Positions 54,106 to 62,553 of a stretch of DNA of 64,000 nucleotides are shown here, in pieces. Source of the stretch: Paenibacillus sp. USDA918EY (GTDB lineage: Bacteria > Bacillota > Bacilli > Paenibacillales > Paenibacillaceae); the NCBI RefSeq assembly GCF_009870825.1, contig NZ_WTWY01000013.1:29263-93262 (forward strand), in the 5' to 3' direction. Numbering within the stretch: the first letter of the stretch is position 1; the number at the start of each line of letters is the position of its first letter. The notes below the pieces were generated by a model. It was not told where the DNA came from. It searched no databases and saw only the letters and a program-made list of their open reading frames with translations. The position numbers were made by a program, and so were the translations under genes.

Positions 54106-54164
54106 TGAGTGAAAAGTGCAGTAGTAAAACGATCGAATATTGATTCGGATAGGAGTGATTTTGC

Positions 54165-55364
54165 ATGAGTATCCCTGAAGGGCAATCCAGTTCGCTGTTT
54201 CCCAACTACGCCAGATACCCGATCACCCTGGTCAAAGGCCAAGGCAGCTGGCTGTGGGACGACCAAGGCCATAAATACCTCGATTTCATGAGCGGCATTG
54301 CGGTAACCAACCTCGGGCATGCCCCCGAAAAAGTAACGGCGAAATTGAAAGCGCAGCTGGATGAGCTGTGGCATGTTTCGAACTTGTTCCATATTCCGAA
54401 TCAGGAAAATGCGGCGGCGCTTCTTACGGCAAACAGCTGTGCCGACGCGGTGTTTTTCTGCAACAGCGGCGCGGAGGCGAACGAAGCGGCCATCAAGCTG
54501 GCCCGCCGTTACCATCAAAAGGTGAAGGGCACGGGCCGCTACGAAGTGATCACCTTTTTCCAATCGTTCCATGGACGGACGCTGGCGACCTTGACGGCGA
54601 CGGGACAGGATAAAGTGAAGGACGGCTTCCTGCCGCTCCCTGCCGGCTTCAAAAGCGTGCCTCTGCACGATCTGGACGCTTTGAAAGCAGCCGTTACGGA
54701 TAAAACGGCCGCGATCATGCTGGAGCTTGTGCTGGCCGAAGGCGGCGTGCTGCCGGTGGAAGCGGATTTTCTCCGCGCCATTCAGAAGCTGTGCAAGGAG
54801 CATGGCCTGCTGCTTATTATCGATGAAGTGCAGACGGGCATGGGACGTACGGGCAAGCTGTTTGCGCATGAGCATTACGGCATTGAGCCGGATATTTTTA
54901 CTCTCGCCAAAGGCATTGCCAGCGGGTTTCCGACCGGCGCGATGCTGGGCAAAGCCTTCCTGCGGGATGCGTTTTCGGCGGGCAGCCACGGGTCGACCTT
55001 CGGCGGAACGCCGATCGCGACGGCGGCCGTCATTGCCACGATCGAAACGATGCTGGAGGATCGGCTACCGCAACGCGCGGCCGAAATGGGGGCTTACCTG
55101 AAAGAGCAGCTGACCGAAAAGCTGGCAAGCAACCCTCATGTCAAAGCCATCCGCGGCCTCGGCCTGCTGGTCGGCATCGAATGTGCGGAGCCGGTCAACG
55201 ACCTGGTGCTTGAAGGGCAAAAACGCGGGCTGCTGTTTATTACGGCAGGACCTAACGTCATCCGGCTGCTGCCGAACCTGTACGTGACGAAAGAAGAAAT
55301 CGATCAGGCGGTAAGCATCCTTGCCGGCGTGATCCATGACCATACGGCCGTAAAGAAGGATTAA
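54165..55364 (+). CDS. argD: Acetylornithine aminotransferase
   Basis: This PLP enzyme performs the fourth step (acetylglutamate semialdehyde to acetylornithine), with glutamate as donor. It is class III: FFCNSGAEANEAAIKLAR near 97-114, LIIDEVQTGMGRTG near 217-230, and the Schiff-base Lys 249 in TLAKGIASGFP. The 399 residues are typical. ATG 54165 follows AGGAGTG. The gene begins 59 bases after argB. Confidence 0.96.
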   Translation: MSIPEGQSSSLFPNYARYPITLVKGQGSWLWDDQGHKYLDFMSGIAVTNLGHAPEKVTAKLKAQLDELWHVSNLFHIPNQENAAALLTANSCADAVFFCNSGAEANEAAIKLARRYHQKVKGTGRYEVITFFQSFHGRTLATLTATGQDKVKDGFLPLPAGFKSVPLHDLDALKAAVTDKTAAIMLELVLAEGGVLPVEADFLRAIQKLCKEHGLLLIIDEVQTGMGRTGKLFAHEHYGIEPDIFTLAKGIASGFPTGAMLGKAFLRDAFSAGSHGSTFGGTPIATAAVIATIETMLEDRLPQRAAEMGAYLKEQLTEKLASNPHVKAIRGLGLLVGIECAEPVNDLVLEGQKRGLLFITAGPNVIRLLPNLYVTKEEIDQAVSILAGVIHDHTAVKKD

Positions 55365-55421
55365 TACGATAAATGATTTTCATCGTTAATGACCTGACAA
55401 AATAGCGATACGGCGGGCACG

Positions 55422-55478
55422 GGATCGTTCTGAAAAACCGGAAGTCATCGGCGGAACGATCCGTAACGCAGCGGCTAC
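55422..55478 (+). repeat. Inverted-repeat element between argD and argF
   Basis: GGATCGTTC (55422-55430) and GAACGATCC (55454-55462) form a perfect 9-bp inverted repeat, followed by GTAACGCAGCGGC. The core GAACGATCCGTA recurs at 56761-56772 before argG. Confidence 0.55.
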
Positions 55479-55519
55479 CATGCGACATAAGAACCTAACG
55501 TGAAAAAGGAGGAACACCC

Positions 55520-56476
55520 ATGACCCAAACAGAGCAGCTGCAGCAAGTGAACCTGAAGGGCCGGGACTTGCTTGAGCTGGACGACTACACCACGGAAGAG
55601 ATCCAGTACCTGCTCGATCTGGCGATCGAGCTGAAACGCAAGCAAAAAAACGGCGAGGTTTACCAGCCGCTGAAAGGCAAAACGATCGGACTTATTTTCG
55701 AAAAATCTTCCACCCGCACGCGGGTTTCCTTTGAAGTCGGCGCGTTCCAGCTCGGAGCGCACGCGCTCTTTTTGAGCAAAAACGACATCCAGCTCGGACG
55801 CGGCGAAATTATCAGCGATACCGCACAGGTGCTTTCCCGTTACCTCGACGGCATCATGATTCGTACGTTCGGACATCAAAACGTCGTCGATCTGGCCAAA
55901 TACGCTTCCGTGCCGGTCATTAACGGTCTTAGCGATTCGGCGCATCCGTGCCAGGTATTGGCCGACTACCAGACGATCCTTGAACATAAAGGCAAGCTGA
56001 AAGGCCTCAAGCTGGCGTACATCGGCGACGGCAACAACATGGCGCATTCCCTAATGATCGGCGGGGCGAAGCTCGGCGTGCATGTATCCGTGGCCAGTCC
56101 GGAAGGATATGAGCCCGATGCCGAAGTCGTGAAGGCCAGCCGCGAAATCGCGAAGGAAACCGGAGCGGAAATCGTCGTGACGCGCAGCCCGCAGGAAGCG
56201 GTGAAAGACGCCGATGTCATCTATACGGATGTGTGGGCGAGCATGGGCTTTGAGGAAGAGCAAAAAATCCGCGAGGCTGCTTTTAAAGACTATCAGGTCG
56301 ATGAAGAGCTGGCGAAAGGCGCCAAAAGCGATTACCTGTTCATGCACTGCCTGCCTGCGCACCGCGGGGAGGAAGTCAGCGAGGGCGTGATCGACGGCAA
56401 AAATTCCGTTATTTTTGATCAGGCCGAAAACCGCCTGCATGCGCAAAAAGCGCTGATGGCGGCGTTGATGGGGTAG
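55520..56476 (+). CDS. argF: Ornithine carbamoyltransferase
   Basis: ArgF joins carbamoyl phosphate and ornithine to give citrulline (sixth step). The carbamoyl-phosphate site SSTRTR is at about 63-68, the HPCQVLADYQT helix at about 139-149, and the ornithine loop HCLPAHRGEEV near 275-285. The 318 residues fit the trimeric enzyme. ATG 55520 follows AAGGAGGA. No carA or carB lies between argD and argF, unlike the B. subtilis argCJBD-carAB-argF order. Confidence 0.97.
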   Translation: MTQTEQLQQVNLKGRDLLELDDYTTEEIQYLLDLAIELKRKQKNGEVYQPLKGKTIGLIFEKSSTRTRVSFEVGAFQLGAHALFLSKNDIQLGRGEIISDTAQVLSRYLDGIMIRTFGHQNVVDLAKYASVPVINGLSDSAHPCQVLADYQTILEHKGKLKGLKLAYIGDGNNMAHSLMIGGAKLGVHVSVASPEGYEPDAEVVKASREIAKETGAEIVVTRSPQEAVKDADVIYTDVWASMGFEEEQKIREAAFKDYQVDEELAKGAKSDYLFMHCLPAHRGEEVSEGVIDGKNSVIFDQAENRLHAQKALMAALMG

Positions 56477-56594
56477 GCTAGAGGAATTGTGGTTGACCGA
56501 CCGGCGAATTATGTTTTGGAGTTGCTGCTATTGGGTTCGTTCGACATAAAGGAAGACGGCCAACTAATTAATTTATGATCTTAAAGGTTAACAT

Positions 56595-56786
56595 AGTGCA
56601 TTGTGCTCGCGGCAGTGGAGGGGACGGAATCGATCTGAAGAAGCTAAAAGCTTTTTGAAAAAAAGCTGCTTCGGAAGCTTATGCTGCGGTCGCCTTTGTC
56701 CCTGAATTTCTACCTTTAAACGGTTCAATCAAGGAATTTTGGGGGCAACAGCGATCGGAAGAACGATCCGTACCCGGGGCGGTCAA
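56595..56786 (+). repeat. Structured intergenic element before argG
   Basis: In the 390-base gap between argF and argG, this part has several internal pairings: GGGGAC with GTCCC, AGCTTTTT with AAAAAGCT, and GCTTC with GAAGC. It ends in GAACGATCCGTA plus GGGGCGGTC, matching the end of the element at 55422-55478. TATAAT at 56827-56832 may belong to an argG promoter, but no good -35 is seen. Confidence 0.45.
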
Positions 56787-56866
56787 CACGAACGAAAATG
56801 TGCTATGGGCTAAGCCCCAACGACGATATAATCGAATTACGAAGCATAAACGAAAGGAAGTTCATG

Positions 56867-58099
56867 ATGGCAAAAGAAAAAATCGTGCTCGCCTACTCCG
56901 GCGGGCTGGACACATCCATTATTCTGAAATGGCTCAAAGAAACTTACGATGCGGAAATTATCGCTTTTACGGCCGATATCGGCCAAAAGGAAGAGCTTGA
57001 CGGCCTGGAAGCCAAGGCGCTGGCAACAGGCGCTTCCAAAGTGTATATCGACGATTTGCGCGACGAGTTCGCGAAGGACTTCATCTATCCGATGTTCCAG
57101 GCCGGCGCGCTGTACGAAGGGCAATACCTGCTCGGCACGAGCATCGCGCGTCCGCTGATCGCCAAACGCATGGTCGAAATCGCCCGCGCCGAAGGCGCAA
57201 CCGCGATTGCGCACGGGGCAACCGGGAAAGGGAACGACCAGGTCCGTTTCGAGCTTGGCGTAGCCGCGCTGGCTCCGGATATCGAAGTGATCGCGCCATG
57301 GCGTCTGGAGGAGTTCCGCAACGACTTCCCGGGCCGCGCCGAAATGATCGCTTTTGCCGAAAAACACGGCATTCCGGTTACCGCCTCTGCCGCCAAACCT
57401 TACTCCATGGACCGCAACCTGCTGCATATCAGCTATGAGAGCGGCGTGCTGGAGGATCCTTGGTTCGATGCAAGCGCACCGGAAAACAAAGATATGTTCC
57501 TGCTCAGCAACTCTCCTGAGGATGCGCCGGATGAAGCGGAATACCTCGAGCTCGAGTTCGTCCAAGGCAACTGCGTGGCGCTGAACGGCGAGAAGCAGAG
57601 CCCGCTGCAGGTGATGGAAAAACTGAACGAGCTTGGCGGCAAACACGGCATCGGCCGCGTCGACATGGTGGAAAACCGTTTTGTCGGCATGAAAAGCCGC
57701 GGGGTGTACGAAACGCCGGGCGGAACGATTTTGTTCACGGCTCACCGCAAAATGGAATCCATCACGATGGACCGCGAAGTGATGAACCTGCGCGACAGCC
57801 TCATCACCCGCTACAGCACGCTCGTATACAACGGCTTCTGGTTTGCGCCGGAACGTCTCGCTTTGCAGGCACTGGTGACCGAAAGCCAAAAGAACGTCAC
57901 GGGAACGGTCCGCGTGAAGCTGTATAAAGGCAACATCATCGCCGCGGGCGTCAAAAGCCCGGTCAGCTTGTACAATCCGGATATCGCAACGATGGAAGCC
58001 GATCCGACGCAAGCGTACGACCAAGGGGATGCAACGGGTTTTATCCGCCTGAACGCGCTTCGTCTGAAGGTAGGAACGGGCGTAGAGCAGAACAAATAA
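56867..58099 (+). CDS. argG: Argininosuccinate synthase
   Basis: ArgG condenses citrulline and aspartate with ATP (seventh step). The PP-loop ATP motif is at 8-18 (LAYSGGLDTSI), with ATGKGNDQVRFELG and NRFVGMKSRGVYETPGGT downstream. The 410 residues are typical. ATG 56867 was chosen because family members begin MAKEKIVLAYSGG and GAAAGGAAG precedes it; the ATG three bases earlier would add one Met. Longer upstream extensions are out of pattern. argH follows in the same direction. Confidence 0.97.
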   Translation: MAKEKIVLAYSGGLDTSIILKWLKETYDAEIIAFTADIGQKEELDGLEAKALATGASKVYIDDLRDEFAKDFIYPMFQAGALYEGQYLLGTSIARPLIAKRMVEIARAEGATAIAHGATGKGNDQVRFELGVAALAPDIEVIAPWRLEEFRNDFPGRAEMIAFAEKHGIPVTASAAKPYSMDRNLLHISYESGVLEDPWFDASAPENKDMFLLSNSPEDAPDEAEYLELEFVQGNCVALNGEKQSPLQVMEKLNELGGKHGIGRVDMVENRFVGMKSRGVYETPGGTILFTAHRKMESITMDREVMNLRDSLITRYSTLVYNGFWFAPERLALQALVTESQKNVTGTVRVKLYKGNIIAAGVKSPVSLYNPDIATMEADPTQAYDQGDATGFIRLNALRLKVGTGVEQNK

Positions 58100-58211
58100 T
58101 CGCAGCATTACCCATACATGAATGAACGTATAGCGGCAGGGTGGTGACGGCCGTTCCTTTTCCGGGCGAGAAGGGGCGGCCCTCTGCCGTATCAGAGAGG
58201 AGAGACCCAAA

Positions 58212-59615
58212 GTGAGCAAACTGTGGGGAGGGCGCTTTACGAAGCAAACCAACCATTTGGTGGACGAGTATACCGCTTCGATCGGTTTTGACCAGAAGCT
58301 GGCCGAGGAAGACATTCAAGGAAGCTTGGCGCATGTGACGATGCTGGGCAAATGCGGAATTTTGCCGCAGGAGGACGTGGAAACGATCAAAGGCGGCCTG
58401 AACAAAGTGCTTGAAAAAATCCGCAAGGGTGAAATCGAGTTTTCGGTGTCGGATGAAGACATCCATATGAACGTGGAAAAAAACCTGATTGCCGAAATCG
58501 GTCCGGTCGGCGGGAAGCTGCATACCGGGCGCAGCCGCAACGACCAAGTGGCGACCGATATGCACCTGTACCTCCGCAAACGCGTGGTGGAGCTGTCCGG
58601 GATGCTGTACGAGCTGCAAAAAGCGCTGATCGGGCAAGCCCGCGACAACCTGGATACGATCGTTCCGGGGTACACGCATCTGCAGCGGGCGCAGCCGATT
58701 TTGTTCGCCCATCATCTGATGGCGTACGTATCGATGTTCCAGCGCGACATTGAGCGGCTGATGGACAGCTACAAGCGCATCAACGTGCTGCCGCTCGGAG
58801 CGGGGGCGTTGGCCGGAACGACGTTCCCGATCGACCGCCATTTCGTGGCGGAGCAGCTGCAATTCGACCGCGTGTACGAAAACAGCCTGGACGCCGTCAG
58901 CGACCGGGATTTTATTCTGGAGTTCCTGTCCCACGCTTCCATCATCATGATGCATCTTTCCCGCCTGTCGGAGGAGCTTGTGCTGTGGAGCAGCACGGAG
59001 TTCAATTTCATTGAGCTGGACGATGCGTTCTGCACAGGCAGCAGCATCATGCCGCAGAAAAAAAATCCGGACGTGCCGGAGCTTGTCCGCGGCAAAACGG
59101 GCCGCGTCTACGGCAACCTGATGGGGCTTCTCACGGTGCTGAAGTCGCTGCCGCTCGCTTACAACAAGGATATGCAGGAAGATAAGGAAGGCATGTTCGA
59201 TACGGTGGCGACGCTGGAAGGCGCCCTGCAGCTGTTCGCTCCGATGATCGCCACGATGAAGGTGAACAAATCGCGAATGCGCGAAGCGGTCAACAAAGAC
59301 TTCTCCAACGCGACGGACATCGCCGATTTCCTCGTGGGCAAAGGACTGCCGTTCCGCCAGGCGCATGAAGTGATCGGGAAAACGGTCCTGTACTGCATTC
59401 AGAACGGAAAATATTTGCTTGATCTGACGATGGAAGAGTTCAAGCAATTCTCCCCATTGTTCGACGATGCCATCTACAAAGTGCTTCAGCCGGAAACGGT
59501 CGTCAACGCCCGCAACGTATACGGCGGCACGGCCACGGACCAGGTGGCGGACGCCATCAAGCGCAGCGAAGTGCTGCTGCGGATGACCGAGCAGTGGCTT
59601 GAAGAACACCAATAA
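58212..59615 (+). CDS. argH: Argininosuccinate lyase
   Basis: ArgH splits argininosuccinate into arginine and fumarate, the last step. The fumarase/aspartase signature GSSIMPQKKNPDVPEL is at about 276-291, with HTGRSRNDQVATDMHLY and TVPGYTHLQ-like text (IVPGYTHLQRAQP) upstream. The 467 residues match the family. The GTG start (58212) has AGAGGAGAG upstream. Together with argC-J-B-D-F-G the window holds the whole glutamate-to-arginine route except carbamoyl phosphate synthesis. Confidence 0.97.
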   Translation: MSKLWGGRFTKQTNHLVDEYTASIGFDQKLAEEDIQGSLAHVTMLGKCGILPQEDVETIKGGLNKVLEKIRKGEIEFSVSDEDIHMNVEKNLIAEIGPVGGKLHTGRSRNDQVATDMHLYLRKRVVELSGMLYELQKALIGQARDNLDTIVPGYTHLQRAQPILFAHHLMAYVSMFQRDIERLMDSYKRINVLPLGAGALAGTTFPIDRHFVAEQLQFDRVYENSLDAVSDRDFILEFLSHASIIMMHLSRLSEELVLWSSTEFNFIELDDAFCTGSSIMPQKKNPDVPELVRGKTGRVYGNLMGLLTVLKSLPLAYNKDMQEDKEGMFDTVATLEGALQLFAPMIATMKVNKSRMREAVNKDFSNATDIADFLVGKGLPFRQAHEVIGKTVLYCIQNGKYLLDLTMEEFKQFSPLFDDAIYKVLQPETVVNARNVYGGTATDQVADAIKRSEVLLRMTEQWLEEHQ

Positions 59616-59631
59616 AGCCATGGACAAAAGG

Positions 59632-59669
59632 AAAGCTGTTCTCTCAATTCGGGAGGACGGCTTTTTTTG
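59632..59669 (+). terminator. Rho-independent terminator of the arg cluster
   Basis: AAAGCTGTTCTC pairs with GGAGGACGGCTTT (G-T pairs allowed), followed by a long T-run. Confidence 0.85.
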
Positions 59670-59862
59670 ATAAAACGGATTAAAAGCAAATGCTATACGA
59701 ATGCGAAGCCTAATATCGGCGCCTGATGCCGTAAAGAGAAATGCTTGCTCGTTACAGCCTGTCTTTTTTGAAAATAAGCCGGTAGACACTTTTAACTTTT
59801 GTTGAATTTGGATAATATTGGGTTACGTTCCAATAAAAATTTAGAAAAACGGTGCATATGAT

Positions 59863-60984
59863 ATGAGCGATCCGGACATCAGGCTAAATTATCACAGCTT
59901 CCTGGAAGAGATCAAAAACGACTTTGACCCGATCATAAAGAAAATGCGGGAGCAGGACTTCAATGGTTGGAGGGGACAAGCTTGGAAAGGGCCTGCAAAG
60001 AAGCTGAAGAAAACCTTTAAATCGGCGGGGGCTTTAGCCAAGATCAAATGGGCGGGTTTGCCGCTCATTGGGCCCGTTATAGCGGGGATCGGCGGCTACT
60101 TAGCCAACATGCCCCTTTGGGGCATAATCGGTGCCGCAGCCTTCATCATTCTGATAACCTACTGGATCCTTGTCCGCAGATTCGTTCATGAAATGACGTC
60201 GATCGCAAGCGAGAACTTTCATGTCGGCGCTTTTAAAGCCAAAAAACCAAAAGAGTACGCGTTGTGGGCTTCTTTTCGTCATAGCGGCGCCACATTTAAT
60301 GGGCTGTATGCCTTGATGACGCCGCTTCTGATCGATTCTCCCAAAACGGAGGTGAGCATCGATCAAATTTTGAATTATGCCAAGGGGCAACAGGATTTTT
60401 TGCAGGCGAATATCGATACATACAAGGAAGAACGAACATTTTTACTGGACGAAATCGAAAAAAATGAAAAATACGTGTTATATCTTATCGATTTATTGAA
60501 GTCGATCAATACGGCCATCTATAGAATCGCTAACGGGGTTATGAACTTTTCGGAGCTTGATTTTATTTGTGCGTATACGATCTATGAAATGAAAGGAGAC
60601 AAACTGTACAGAATCGTCGATAAAGGCACGACCGGCAGCAGCCCCGAACAATACGAGATCAGCAGGGAAAATGCGCTGCGTTATGCTGTCGTCGATGCGG
60701 CGATGTCTTCGGACGGCGATCCGAGGTATAATTTGTCCTCCCCGGGCAGAACCATCGTTTCGTATCGCATGAACATGTTTAATGATGCCGTATGGATTTG
60801 GAATTTTCATTTTGATGACAGCAACGACAGAGCGTTGTCCCTCACACTCTCCCATGATATTATTGATATTAGAGAAGTGTACCGTTTGGTCCATGCATTT
60901 TGCTTGATTTTGCAGAAAGATATGATGCATAAAAAGGAGATGACATCTATTGGCGACTCCTATGACAAAACCTATCAAATTTGA
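59863..60984 (+). CDS. Two-TM membrane protein of unknown function
   Basis: The 373 residues start with a charged helical part (1-60). Two close membrane segments follow (about 65-107; LPLIGPVIAGIGGYLAN and LWGIIGAAAFIILITYWIL). A helical segment (about 165-200) comes next, then a C-terminal alpha/beta domain (about 205-350), whose pattern of strands around ICAYTIYEMKGDKLYRIVD and NDAVWIWNFHFDDS loosely recalls a GAF-type sensor. No catalytic motif is visible. The start is chosen at ATG 59863, with a poor ribosome site (GGTG). Its 3' end overlaps the next small gene by 35 bases, suggesting one transcription unit. I recognise no named family. Confidence 0.7.
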   Translation: MSDPDIRLNYHSFLEEIKNDFDPIIKKMREQDFNGWRGQAWKGPAKKLKKTFKSAGALAKIKWAGLPLIGPVIAGIGGYLANMPLWGIIGAAAFIILITYWILVRRFVHEMTSIASENFHVGAFKAKKPKEYALWASFRHSGATFNGLYALMTPLLIDSPKTEVSIDQILNYAKGQQDFLQANIDTYKEERTFLLDEIEKNEKYVLYLIDLLKSINTAIYRIANGVMNFSELDFICAYTIYEMKGDKLYRIVDKGTTGSSPEQYEISRENALRYAVVDAAMSSDGDPRYNLSSPGRTIVSYRMNMFNDAVWIWNFHFDDSNDRALSLTLSHDIIDIREVYRLVHAFCLILQKDMMHKKEMTSIGDSYDKTYQI

Positions 60985-61117
60985 ATTTTCGTCCCAAAAG
61001 GAGATTACGGAGGCGAATCGTGAGCGTCGGCAAAATGTTTTAAGGGCGCTCCAAATCATCCGCAAGGGACAAACCGAGGCCGCTGCCTCTGCAGAAACAG
61101 AAAAAAGCGATAAATAA
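60950..61117 (+). CDS. Short charged protein, paralogue of the next small gene
   Basis: The 55 residues begin at TTG 60950, where AAGGAG (60934-60939) is ideally spaced; the in-frame ATG 60962 is farther away. The sequence has a core of KPIKFEFSSQKEITEANRER followed by a basic helix (RQNVLRALQIIRKGQ). The core matches the protein at 61190 in spacing and identity: KP-x-K, F-x-SQ, IT-x2-NR-x-RR. This shared pattern in two unrelated DNA contexts argues that both are real. The function is unknown; it may act with the two-TM protein it overlaps. Confidence 0.65.
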   Translation: MATPMTKPIKFEFSSQKEITEANRERRQNVLRALQIIRKGQTEAAASAETEKSDK

Positions 61118-61150
61118 TGTAATAGAGTTGTATAGATTTGATAGAGAAAG

Positions 61151-61186
61151 ACCATCCTTATTCTAAAAGAACAAGGGTGGTCTTTT
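61151..61186 (+). terminator. Hairpin terminator that contains the next ribosome site
   Basis: GACCATCCTT pairs with AAGGGTGGTC (one G-T pair), then TTTT. The right arm is also the only Shine-Dalgarno-like sequence for the gene at 61190. Confidence 0.7.
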
Positions 61187-61189
61187 GTG

Positions 61190-61339
61190 ATGAAAAATAA
61201 AAAGGTGATTCTGTTTCCGGTCAATAAGCCTCGAAAGGTTGCCTTTAAAAGCCAGGAGCAGATTACGAACGAAAACAGGTTGCGAAGAGAAGCTATATTA
61301 AAGAGTTTTACGAAAAATAACCCTCCCCGCCAGTTTTGA
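61190..61339 (+). CDS. Short basic protein, second member of the pair
   Basis: The 49 residues read KNKKVILFPVNKPRKVAFKS at the start and go on with QEQITNENRLRREAILKSF. It shares the KP-x-K-x2-F-x-SQ-x2-IT-x2-NR-x-RR pattern with the product of 60950-61117. It is strongly basic and probably a small helix preceded by a strand. The start is ATG 61190 (GTG 61187 possible). The ribosome site lies in the arm of the hairpin at 61151-61186. It ends 13 bases from the convergent fabH stop. Confidence 0.55.
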   Translation: MKNKKVILFPVNKPRKVAFKSQEQITNENRLRREAILKSFTKNNPPRQF

Positions 61340-61352
61340 AAAACGCATGGCT

Positions 61353-62357
61353 TCACTGAGGCGGCCGCTGCGCTCCCCATCGCACAACCAGGCCGGCATG
61401 GGTCAACCCGCCGCCGAAGCCGTAAAGAAGCAGCGTATCGCCGTATTTCAGCTTTTCCTCCCGTACGCCGAGGCCAAGCGACAGCGGAATGGAAGCCGCC
61501 GAAGTATTCCCCATATATTCCACGCTATAGAGCGTTTTGTCGATTGGAATGCCGGTTTTCTCGCAAATCGATTCGATCATCCGGAGGTTGACGCTGTGCG
61601 GCACGAACCAGTCGATATCCGCGATCGTCATGCCGGCGCGCGGCAGCAGCTCCTCGATCCCGGCGGTGACGGTCCGCACGGCCCATTTATACACTTCGCG
61701 GCCGTTTTGCACGATGTTTCCTGCGCCTGCAAGCGGAAGGCCGTGCAGCGCGTTTGCCATGCCTGCGCGATAGAGATGCATGCCGCCGCTGCCGTCGGTC
61801 CCTTGGATGGAGGCGATGAAGCCGGGGTTGGTTTCGTCCGCTTCAACCAGCACCGCTCCGGCACCGTCCCCGAACAGAATGCAAGTCGTCCGGTCTGTAT
61901 AGTCCGTGACTTTGGATAACGTCTCGCCGCCGACGACCAGTACCTTGCGGTGCAGTCCGGCGCTGATGAGCCCGTTCGCCACGTGCAGGCCGTAAGCGAA
62001 TCCCGCGCAAGTCGCGTTCAGATCGAAGGCTCCGGTGCTTTGAATGTTGAAATGCTCTTGGATGAGGCACGCCACGCTGGGAAACGGGTAGTCCGGCGTC
62101 GTGGTGGCGACGATGATCAAATCGACATCCTCCACATGTTTGCCGTAGGTCCGTATTAAATCATCAACCGCCCGGATGCACAGATCCGAAGTAAACTCCT
62201 GCTCGGCGCTGATCCGGCGCTCCCTCATGCCGGTCCGCTGCACGATCCATTCATCGCTTGTTTCCACGAGTTTTTCCAAATCCGCATTGGTTAGCCTTTT
62301 GTCGGGCACGTACGTGCCAATGGCCGTTATGGCCGCTTTGGATGATACGCTGTTCAT
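61353..62357 (-). CDS. fabH: 3-oxoacyl-ACP synthase III
   Basis: FabH starts fatty-acid synthesis by condensing an acyl-CoA primer with malonyl-ACP; Gram-positive versions with branched primers set the iso/anteiso content of the membrane. The catalytic triad is complete: Cys 117 (NATCAGFAYG), His 254 (FVPHSVNLRM) and Asn 284 (YMGNTSAAS). The 334 residues are close to 312-330 of the family. The start at 62357 was chosen because GGAGGAAAG precedes it and the product then begins MNSVSSKAAITAIGTYVPD. It stands alone on the minus strand, without fabF or other fab genes, under a FapR-type operator. It may be a second copy (compare fabHA/fabHB in B. subtilis). Confidence 0.96.
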   Translation of the reverse strand: MNSVSSKAAITAIGTYVPDKRLTNADLEKLVETSDEWIVQRTGMRERRISAEQEFTSDLCIRAVDDLIRTYGKHVEDVDLIIVATTTPDYPFPSVACLIQEHFNIQSTGAFDLNATCAGFAYGLHVANGLISAGLHRKVLVVGGETLSKVTDYTDRTTCILFGDGAGAVLVEADETNPGFIASIQGTDGSGGMHLYRAGMANALHGLPLAGAGNIVQNGREVYKWAVRTVTAGIEELLPRAGMTIADIDWFVPHSVNLRMIESICEKTGIPIDKTLYSVEYMGNTSAASIPLSLGLGVREEKLKYGDTLLLYGFGGGLTHAGLVVRWGAQRPPQ

Positions 62358-62426
62358 TATGATCTTTCCTCCTCCGCATGATGGAATGCCGATGAAACGA
62401 TGACCAACCGATTTTAATATCAAGTA

Positions 62427-62443
62427 TTAGTACTTGGTACTAA
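62427..62443 (-). promoter_or_regulatory. FapR operator of fabH
   Basis: TTAGTACTTGGTACTAA (read on +; TTAGTACCAAGTACTAA on the gene strand) is a near-perfect palindrome of the 17-bp FapR type. FapR represses fatty-acid and phospholipid genes until malonyl-CoA accumulates. It sits just downstream of the -10 element. Confidence 0.85.
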
Positions 62444-62470
62444 TTATATGCAAATGTAATCCGAATTCAA
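62443..62470 (-). promoter_or_regulatory. Sigma-A promoter of fabH
   Basis: On the minus strand, TTGAAT (62470-62465), 16 bp, then TATAAT (62448-62443). The operator abuts the -10 element. Confidence 0.7.
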
Positions 62471-62487
62471 CCTTTTTCTTTCACGGG

Positions 62488-62518
62488 GCACAAAAAAGAG
62501 ACCCTCCATGAAGGGCCT
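62488..62518 (-). terminator. Terminator of the minus-strand SLH gene
   Basis: On the minus strand GAGGCCCT pairs with AGGGTCTC with one mismatch, followed by six T residues. Confidence 0.75.
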
Positions 62519-62553
62519 CCATTGACAAGATGCGATCCGGTTTGTGCCGGAAG

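Noticed and set aside
58041..59789. A 582-codon minus-strand frame across argH
   Set aside because: It is a shadow of argH caused by high GC in third positions; no start signal or domain is seen.
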